Shown: positions 57,001 through 64,000 of the stretch, piece after piece
How the letters are laid out: each line of letters starts with the position of its first letter
Position numbering within the stretch: the stretch's first letter is position 1
Assembly: GCF_026745355.1 (NCBI RefSeq)
Contig: NC_079206.1
Coordinates: forward strand, 14,196,616 to 14,260,615
Reading direction: 5' to 3'
Length of the DNA: 64,000 bases
From: Beta vulgaris subsp. vulgaris
Lineage: Eukaryota > Streptophyta > Magnoliopsida > Caryophyllales > Amaranthaceae
Program-made: the position numbers and the translations under genes
The notes under the pieces: model-generated
What the model was told of the DNA's origin: nothing
The model's input: the letters and a program-made list of their open reading frames with translations, nothing else
Database searches by the model: none

Positions 57001-57413
57001 AAAATACGAGGTCGTCTACACGACTGATCTTCAACCTCGTGTATCATCTCGTCTACCCGATCCCTATCATCATCTCCAAATTCATCATCCAAATTCTCAT
57101 CCCCTAACTCATCATCATCCTTCTTTTTTTCTTCACATACATCATTCTTTAATCCAGAGCTTCCCATATACCTCCCCTGCTCACCATGCCAAATCCATAC
57201 ATGGTATTGAGGCCTAAACCCACGGCGAAATACATGCTCCCTAACCACATGTATACTACTAACCTTGCTCACATTTCTACAATCCAAACAAGGACAATAA
57301 AAGTCGACTGCTCCAGAGGATGTTTGATATTCTAATGCACTTCTACAGAATTCCGAGACCCCATTCACAAACTCAATCGATTCACGACTACCATACATCC
57401 AAGTACGATCCAT
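54064..57413 (-). pseudogene. CACTA TNP2 transposase, frameshifted
   Basis: This is the catalytic transposase of En/Spm-type elements. The start is ATG 57413 (MDRTWMYGSRESIEF), which matches the conserved N-terminus of the transposase-associated domain (zinc-binding FYCPCLDC near 57290). The Transposase_21 domain follows with ACPNDCVLYR (56750), GMNPFG (56420), YMMLSLLISGPKQPGNDIDV (56323-56264) and DVMHIEKNV (55770). The DUF4218 region has LPPACYTMS (55555), SHDCHVMMQVFLP (55420) and RWCYPFERYMG (55120). The DUF4216-like end has VKWLAFGP (54700), GFTLVDLSRL (54385) and PADHKWSIVVPG (54290), and a basic DPKKRRKLNES tail before the TGA at 54064-54066. Frame changes near 56930, 56330, 55625, 54440 and 54195 break it. 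Nonsense codons are otherwise rare, so small indels account for most of the damage. Confidence 0.92.
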
Positions 57414-58611
57414 CTCATTCAAGAAGACCACCTCTAATAATTAAACACAACATTCATTATAATGCATCAATCATTATTAAAGTACACATACACTCACATA
57501 TTCAAATCACACACGTATACAACAAGCTAAGATAGTCACATGTTCAATTGTATGCATGCAGTCAAAGGTCCTTATCACTCCAACCTAACCCATCCTTGGA
57601 CGTCTAATCTCACTAGTGAATATATGCCAACTTTCAATTCTAAGGAAAATCCGGCAGCATTTCCCTACAGTTCTCCAAGTACACAATGTAGATAATTGCT
57701 TATCTACATATGTACCCAGAGAACAATGTAGCGAAACGATAAGCCAAGATTTTCCTCAGAATTGAAAAGAAGACACACATTCACCACCTAAGTGAGATCA
57801 AACGTCCAAGAACAGTCCCAAACCGGGGACTATTCAAGACTTACCCTAATGAGTAAGTCTTGAACGGGTATCTAGGCATATATGATGATGATTCAAACAA
57901 CTACTTATATATTTTCATATATATAGCTAAATCACATTGCGTTTTCATACAATCTCATATCAACAATAATAATTATATATACATTATAAAAAATACATAT
58001 ACATTCAATAAATTATCAACTTTGTCTACATGTTAAAGTAGTTACCTCTTAACACCAACGACGAGCAATGAAGAGAAAAGAGATACTTGGAATTTACTTG
58101 CCTTCCTTAGCCTCTTCTTCCTACAATTGACAAAACCCACATTGCACATTAACATTTAATTCAATTAACAAAACAAAAGTAACTTAAAAACAAAATTAAT
58201 CATACCTAATTAACCACTCAAATGGTGGAGAAGAGAAGAAATAAAAGAGAAGAGAAGAGGGTGGTGCGCAAAGGGTGGTGCGCAAGGGTGGCGCAAAGGG
58301 GTGGTGGTGCGCGAAATGTGGTGTCGAATTGGGGGTGTGGTGCGCGAAATGTGTGCGCGAAGGGGTGGTGGTGCGCGAAGGGGTGGTGGTCGCGAAGGGG
58401 TGTGGTGGCGAAATATTGTGCGCGAAGGGTGGTGGTGCTCGAATTAGGGCAGCAAGTGGTGGTGGTGTGGTGGTGCAACTCGAAGAAGTGAAGAGAGAGA
58501 ATGAAGGAATATCGCACTTGGGGTAGTAAGAAGTGAAGAGAGAGAATGAAAGTGGGAAAATAATGAAGTAAAGGCGCGCTACATAGCTTGTATCGAAAAA
58601 AAAAAATTTGA
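57414..58611 (-). other. TNP2 upstream region with CACTA leader and GGTGGTGCGCGAAG repeat
   Basis: Non-coding on present evidence. Between 58250 and 58480 there is a diverged minisatellite of GGTGGTGCGCGAA(A/G)GGG-like units. CAAGACTTACCC.. and AAGTCTTG near 57835-57872 form a small inverted repeat. The TNP2 promoter should lie in this region. Confidence 0.5.
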
Positions 58612-58830
58612 ATGAAGGGCTGCGCTAGTTTCAAAAAGGCGCAGCCCTACACACAGAAGGGCTGCGCCTTTTAGAAAAGCGCAGCCCTTCTGCATGTGAA
58701 GGGCTGCGCTTCCTAAAAAGCGCAGCCCTTCATACAAAAAGGCTGCGCTTTTTTTAAAAAGCGCAGCCCTTCATCAATAGGGCTGCGCTTTTTTAAAAAG
58801 CGCAGCCCTACTTGCGCAGCCCTTTCGATT
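58612..58830. repeat. Right subterminal repeat array of the CACTA element
   Basis: About ten copies of AGGGCTGCGC or GCGCAGCCCT in head-to-head pairs, the same motif as the left array, followed by the degenerate right terminus. Confidence 0.93.
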
Positions 58831-58840
58831 TTTTCCCCTA

Positions 58841-61677
58841 ATGTTTATATATTTTGATAGATGCCCTACATTCGGTATAAAAAAAATGGGACCAATCATT
58901 CCATCCCAAGTAGGAGACATGCATCCAACGGATGTAATATATCCAATGTCTGTGATAGGGCAATTCAAGGATTATCGTGATTTCACTGCAACCCAAATCC
59001 AAAATAGGGACAATTCATGCTGGTTTACCAACGAAGATATTAGGGTGGAAAAAGTGGGTAAAACCTTCTTCTTCTATTGCACCAATGAAAATGAAAGGGA
59101 CAACCTGCTAGCAAAAAGGTATGCATGCTACCAAGGAGGGCTAATTTGTTTTAAATGCTGGTTCTCAAGTGCAGCTATTAGAAGTTTTAATTTTGCTTCA
59201 TGCCCTTTGTGGGTTAGGGTTGAAGGGATTCCCTTAACTTCAAATAGGGCGCATGTAGCAGGAAGAGCCTTAGAAAATTAGGCCGAATTATCCGGTTTGA
59301 TGAAGCGTCTTTACGAAGGTCCAAAGGAGTTCATTAGGGCTAAAGTTTACATAGAAATTAATAAACCCCTTATCCCTGACTACTTCTATGAATATGCAAG
59401 TAATTACTTCAAGTGGATCGATTTTAGATATGAAGGGGTTTTTATCTTCTGCAAGAAGTGCAGGATCATTGGGCATAAGGCGTCTAGGTGTAGACTATCG
59501 CTAGAAGAAGCTCACCTGCAATTTAGGGCTAGAATGGCGGAAGTTTGCCCCTCCAGACAAAACCTGTTTGTAGGTCACCCGCCATCCCCATGTTACTCAA
59601 ACAAGATTACAGGTCTAAGGAGGATTGAAGTGCTAAGAACTTCTAGAATCGACCTGATTGTTGATCCTTCAGACGAAATCCCATTTGCGGCTAATTTTGT
59701 AAGCTCAGCGTCGGAAACGGAGTCATCAAGTTCTGATGATAGTTCGGGTCCAGGCAATGAGGCATGTTCCAGGAAACGGGGCAGGTCACCCTCACCAAGT
59801 GATGATGATAGCAGATACCAAAAGAGACCCCTTTGGGCAAGGAGAAATGTTAATCCTCCTCAAGCTCTGCAGATTACGAAAATCAATAGGGGCAAGGGAA
59901 GTGTCAGTAAGTTAGGAAACTTCGCCGGTGGAAGAAGAAAACAAAGAAACCACTCTGACGCCATAGAGAAAACTGGGGCAAAGCGAAAGTCAAAAGTTAG
60001 CCAAGCTTGGTCAAACGAGAAAAAAGATCCAAGCATGCAGAAAATTGGGTGGAAAAAGGGATTAAAGCCTTTAAGAGCTTCCAAGGTCAGATTTGTTTTA
60101 CCCTAATTAATAATTGTTGTGGTATAAGATTACTAGAGTCTCCACTCTGCAGTCTAGGCCTAAGTAATTATATCAGCTGGTCACCCTCGCTCCTGGCATT
60201 TATTTCTCCAAGCTCTGAGTGGAGAAGAGTAGATGGATACCAACTTCTTTTGCCCAGATCTCCCAAGTACCCTAAACATTTACTAGTTAGGTTGGATAAC
60301 CAAGTAGAGGGAGTTAAGTCTGCATTAATGGAAGGACCCTCTTATTCCTTTGAACCCCCCCTGCCATTGACGGTTGATTATACCCCCCAGGCATTTCTAT
60401 CCTTTCTTGCGTAGAGAATGCTTTGAGTTGAATAACTATAGTATAGTGCCTATTTATAACCTCAACAACCAGACTAGTTCTCCCAAAGATCAAAAACCCC
60501 CTTTTTTTAGGGATATTTATACCAAAGTGTACTTTAACTCTTTGACCCATCCCTTTCTCTTATCCTCTTTCCTATCTTCAAACTACTTTTCTTCCATTGT
60601 CAATTTTCTTCCTATCCCAAAAATGGAAGTCCAACTTGATGAGCTGAACGTGCAATGGATAAGTAGCCATGGGCCTCTTGATATTGACCATTCTAGATTT
60701 TACTTTCCCACCAACCCTCTGAATGACCCATTCCTTCCTCCATCAGAAGAAGGGTTCAATCATTTGCCAAGAGGCTGCCTTCTAGACTTTTTTAGAAGCG
60801 CTCCTAGGCCAATCCCACAAAACTCATCTTCAGCCCAGAGTGAGGACTCTTCCGACTCTTTCACTTTCCCAAGACTATTTATGGAATCTCCTAAAACTTT
60901 ACCTGGGAAACCCCCAATCCTGGAGTTGGGGACTGGGCCCTCCTCAAAAGGACATGGCAAAAAAGGCCCAGATTCTCCGCATTCATTTTATAAGATAGGC
61001 CAAGGAAAGGAATCTTTGTTTTCTGGGGTCCTAAGCCCAACTCTCCCTTTCTCCCTTGGTTCTGGATGCTTTTCGCATGGGTTTGAAACTGGAAATTCGA
61101 GCACTCATAATAATCCTGTCCTTGGGCCAAAAAATGAAATGGGCCGAAAGCATGAGAAAACTCAGGGGGGTTCAGAAAAGTCTTTTTACTCAGCGGATTC
61201 TGATCTTAGTTCAGGGGGATCTCCAAGCATGGATATTGATGGGCCTTCAGGCCCTTTGGGGGGGGGGGGAGGGTGGAGGGACCGTTGCATTCTATAAAGG
61301 TTAGGAGGCATAAGGTAAGAACCATAAAACAAAAGAAATCTCTCGAAAAAATCCAGAAAGAACGAGCTTTGAGGAACAAGAAAAGAGGAAAAAAGAAGCT
61401 GGGGTGGGTTGGAAGCTTTTAGGCAAAACTCAAAATTTCGGATGAAAAGAGATCCCAAGAAGAAGTCCAAGTGGGAGGTCATCTGGAGACTATTGAAGAA
61501 GTCATGGATGAAGAGGGTCCAGTGAAGAAAAGATGTAAATTTCAGAAGCTTTATCAAGGAAAGGCGAAATTTAAGTATGGATTAAGTGAGGAGGACATTT
61601 TGAAGTCAAGATCAGATGAGGCGGTGTTTCAGAAGGGTGTGGTGGCTGGCCCAATTCAGCCCCCAACAAAATTATGA
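58841..61677 (+). pseudogene. LINE ORF1 (DUF4283 domain, CCHC knuckle, long Ser/Pro-rich tail)
   Basis: This is the RNA-binding chaperone-type ORF1 of plant L1 elements. The DUF4283 region (about 58960-59360) has CWFTNEDIRVEKVG and PLWVRVEGIPL, interrupted by TAG at 59279. A CCHC_4-like knuckle FCKKCRIIGHKASRC lies near 59450. A basic, serine-rich region (RKRGRSPSPSDDDSR, near 59770) runs to a stop at 60106. After a frame change a 307-codon Ser/Pro-rich open frame covers 60374-61297, and a Lys-rich C-terminal segment (EKIQKERALRNKKRGKKK, near 61345) leads to TGA 61675-61677. The whole is about 2.8 kb, long for a plant LINE ORF1. The 60.1-61.6-kb tail shows no domain I can name. At least three frame changes are present. 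Confidence 0.82.
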
Positions 61678-64000
61678 GAGCAGGTGCTTGGAGCTGTCGG
61701 GGTTTAAACTCTACTAACAACCCGACTTTTCCGTTCTTAAACTGGTTTATTAGTAGTTATGCTTTAGACTTTTTATTTTTAGCAGAAACCAAAAGCTCGG
61801 TGAAGGAGCTAGAACCTTGTATTGCTAGGCTAGGGTTTAGTGGGTTGGGGGGGGGGGGGCTGTGATTCAATTGGTCTCGCTGGAGGCCTAATTTTGTGCT
61901 GGGGTAGCTCTATTACAGTCAAAATCTTGTTTGTCTCCCAAAACTATGTATGCTGTGAAATAGTGGATGAAAAGAATGTAGTTTTTTATTTGGTGTGTGT
62001 CTATAGTGCGCCCATGCTCGAAAACAGACAGGAAGTTTGGAACACACTAAAGGCTTTTATTTGGTCTCACCCAGGAAAATACTTGCTATTGGGTGACTTT
62101 AATCAGGTTGAACTTGATCACCTAAAACTGGGTGTGAATGAAGACTTTAAGGGAGGAATTGAATTTACTTCATGGAAATTAGACTGCTTAATCTTTGATC
62201 TCCCCTACCATGGAGTTTAGTTTACATGGACAAATAATGGGATAGGAAGCCAAGCTATTTTTGAACAACTAGGTAGAGCCTATTGCAATGATCCCTGGAA
62301 ATTAGCCTTCCCCAATGCCTTTGTAGTTAACTTTCCAATCTTCATCTCGGACCATGGACCAATTCTATTGGATTGCTACCCATCTAAGGAAAAGAGAAAA
62401 AGACCCTATAAGTTAGAAGCTTAGTGCCTTGACTTTGAGGAAGTTGAACACCTTTTTACTACTTCCTGGGCTTCTACTTGTCTGGGGTCAGCCTTGTTCA
62501 AAGTCCAACGTAAACTTGCAATCTCTAATAATAAGTGCAAAACTTGGTGCCTCAATTTCAAGGCAAAAAACAAAATACAATGGGACCAAATTAACCATGA
62601 CCTGGTTGAGGCCCAATATAATTTAGGAAGTGACCCTACCTCCCTTCTCTGGGCCGAAAAAAAAAGAGTTCTTGGCTTCTACTGATATCAAATTAGAATA
62701 TTAGAAACAGAGAGCAAGGACAAAATGGGATGGGCTTGGAAATCAGCCCACGAGTTTTTTCTACAAGTGTTCAAAGGCAAGGCAAGGAAAAAATGAAATC
62801 CGGGCCATAAAAAATAGGGATGGGGATTGGATTACGGAGCCAGGGGCAGTAAAGGAGGAATTTTTTATGTTTTTCAAGGACCTTTTTAAAGGAAGTGAAA
62901 ACATGGAATGTACTGAAGAGGATCTTAGGAATTGGGCTGGGCCTATGAACCGTCTGAATGATACCCAAGTAAACGCGCTTCTACAACCTTTCTCACAAAA
63001 TGAAGTTAAAGAGGCCATGTTTAGTATGAAACCTAATAAGTCTCCAACCCCTGATGGTATTCCCCCAGTTGCTCTTCAAAAATTATGGCATATAGTAGGA
63101 GATGAGATTGGGCAAGCAACAAGAAATTTCCTAGAAGGGGGTTATATGCTAAAAGAAACAAACAAAACCTTCATTGGCCTTATACCCAAGGTGGACAGAC
63201 CTGAGGAAGTGAGCCAATTTAGGCCAATTAGTTTGTGCAACACAACTTACAAACTCATTTCTAAATGCATGGTCAGAAGGTTGCAACCCTACTACCTCAT
63301 AGGTGAAAACCAGAATGCTTTTGTTCCGGGACGATCGATAAATGACAAGTGCATTATTGCTCATGAAATGCTAAACACTGTTAAAAAAAGGAAGAAAGGT
63401 GGCCTTTATTCTATGATCCTAAATCTTGATTTGAACAAAGCCTATGATAGAATAAAGTGGAGATTTGTTAAAGAAGTGCTCAAAGTTGTGGGGTTGCCTA
63501 ATCTTTGGATTCATCTTATTATGGAATGCATCACCTCAGTCTCTTACTCGGTGCTTGTCAATGGAGAACTGGTCGGGCTAATCAAACCAAAAGCGGGGCT
63601 AAGGCAAGGGGATCCGTTGTCACCATACATCTTCATTCTCGATCTGCATGGAAGTACTTTCAAGGAAACTAATACATCAACAAAATCAGGGACTTGTCCA
63701 GTAGTCTCGCACCTTTTCTTCGTGAATGATGCCCTTTTTTCCATAAAAGGAATGATGGAAAATGTGGGAAACCTAAGGAAAACGTTGGATAAATTTTGTG
63801 AAATGTCAGGGGAAATGATTAACATTCAGAAATCATACACGGTCTTCAGTAGGAACACTCCAAGGAAGTTTGTGAGACTGTTGAATAAAGGATTTAAAGT
63901 TGCAAACAAGGAGAAGCTAGGGAGATATCTTGGGTGCCCAATGGATGTTACAGGTCCTTCTCTGAACATTTTTAAAAACATACCGGAGAAAATATCAAGA
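58847..64000 (+). mobile_element. L1-type LINE, 3' end beyond the window
   Basis: The element has two ORFs typical of plant L1 LINEs: a DUF4283/zinc-knuckle ORF1 and an endonuclease/reverse-transcriptase ORF2. Its 5' side is interrupted or bounded by the CACTA element. Its 3' end, poly(A) tail and target duplication are not in view. Both ORFs have stops or frame changes, and the reverse-transcriptase active site is altered. Confidence 0.92.
61674..64000 (+). pseudogene. LINE ORF2 (APE endonuclease and reverse transcriptase), 3' truncated by window
   Basis: ORF2 starts at ATG 61674, overlapping the ORF1 stop (ATGA). The AP-endonuclease-like domain has AGAWSCRGLNS, FLFLAETKSS (61768), VCVYSAP (61998), LLLGDFNQV (62083) and ISDHGPILLD (62343). 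Reverse transcriptase begins about 62960 with MKPNKSPTPDGIP (63028), LIPKVDRPEEVSQFRPISLC (63178), ENQNAFVPGRSI (63307), NLDLNKAYDR (63422) and GLRQGDPLSPYIFI (63598). The active-site motif, normally F-A-D-D, reads FVND (63722), losing the first catalytic Asp, and about 25 residues before it appear deleted. Frame changes follow a G12 run at 61848 and recur later, and stops occur at 62218 and 62422. As written it cannot make active enzyme. Confidence 0.92.

Larger units (their letters stand above)
47556..58843 (-). mobile_element. CACTA (En/Spm) transposon, 11.3 kb, with TNP2 and Ulp1-type genes
   Basis: The left terminus is CACTAGTGG and the right terminus is a degenerate complement (CCCCTAATG). 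TTT flanks both (47553-47555 and 58844-58846), the 3-bp duplication expected for CACTA elements. Both ends carry arrays of an inverted AGGGCTGCGC motif. Two minus-strand genes lie inside: TNP2 transposase, then a TNPA-position gene ending in a Ulp1-like protease. Two arrays of a 169-bp unit and a G-rich repeat make up much of the rest. The right end has decayed from the canonical CACTA, so present mobility is doubtful. Confidence 0.88.

Overview
This is nuclear DNA of a flowering plant, most likely a eudicot. The evidence is spliced genes with GT-AG introns, plant-specific families (PUP-type purine permease, RABH1b, GOT1) and a dense set of plant transposons (SIRE-like Copia, CACTA with TNP2, hAT, L1-type LINE, several MITEs). 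I cannot name the species.

Host genes are few. A GOT1 vesicle-transport gene runs on the minus strand (2162-6286, five coding exons) with two apparent missing bases in exon 3. An intact six-exon RABH1b (Rab6-type GTPase) runs on the plus strand (31389-39488). An intact two-exon purine permease runs on the plus strand (42373-44231). GOT1 and RABH1b both serve the early secretory pathway, but they lie 25 kb apart with transposons between and no sign of a functional cluster.

The rest is layered mobile DNA. 5.3-9.4 kb: a candidate solo LTR in a GOT1 intron, a Harbinger-type MITE upstream of GOT1, and a hAT-type MITE with a perfect 8-bp target duplication nested in an older hAT-like element. 11.3-22.1 kb: a complete 10.8-kb SIRE-like Copia element with 1.35-kb LTRs, PBS, PPT and 5-bp target duplication, but frameshifted genes. 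23.3-24.6 kb: a foldback element. 25.85-31.07 kb: a decayed hAT element ending about 320 bp before the RABH1b start codon. 37.9-46.7 kb: more MITEs and a degenerate 22-bp minisatellite. 47.6-58.8 kb: an 11.3-kb CACTA element on the minus strand, inserted next to or inside a LINE (47.3 kb and 58.8 kb to the window end). The CACTA carries a TNP2 transposase gene and a second spliced gene (proline-rich leader, Transposase_24-like and DUF8039-like segments, Ulp1-like protease).

The most notable structure is in the CACTA element. Two tandem arrays of the same ~169-bp unit (7 and ~11 copies), each unit holding a 15-bp-arm palindrome, sit in the last intron of the second gene and immediately upstream of its start. 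A ~400-bp G-rich, quadruplex-prone repeat encodes that gene's proline-rich N-terminus. The two Copia LTRs differ by many 1-2-base indels but only about three substitutions, which suggests that many frameshifts here are consensus errors rather than decay.
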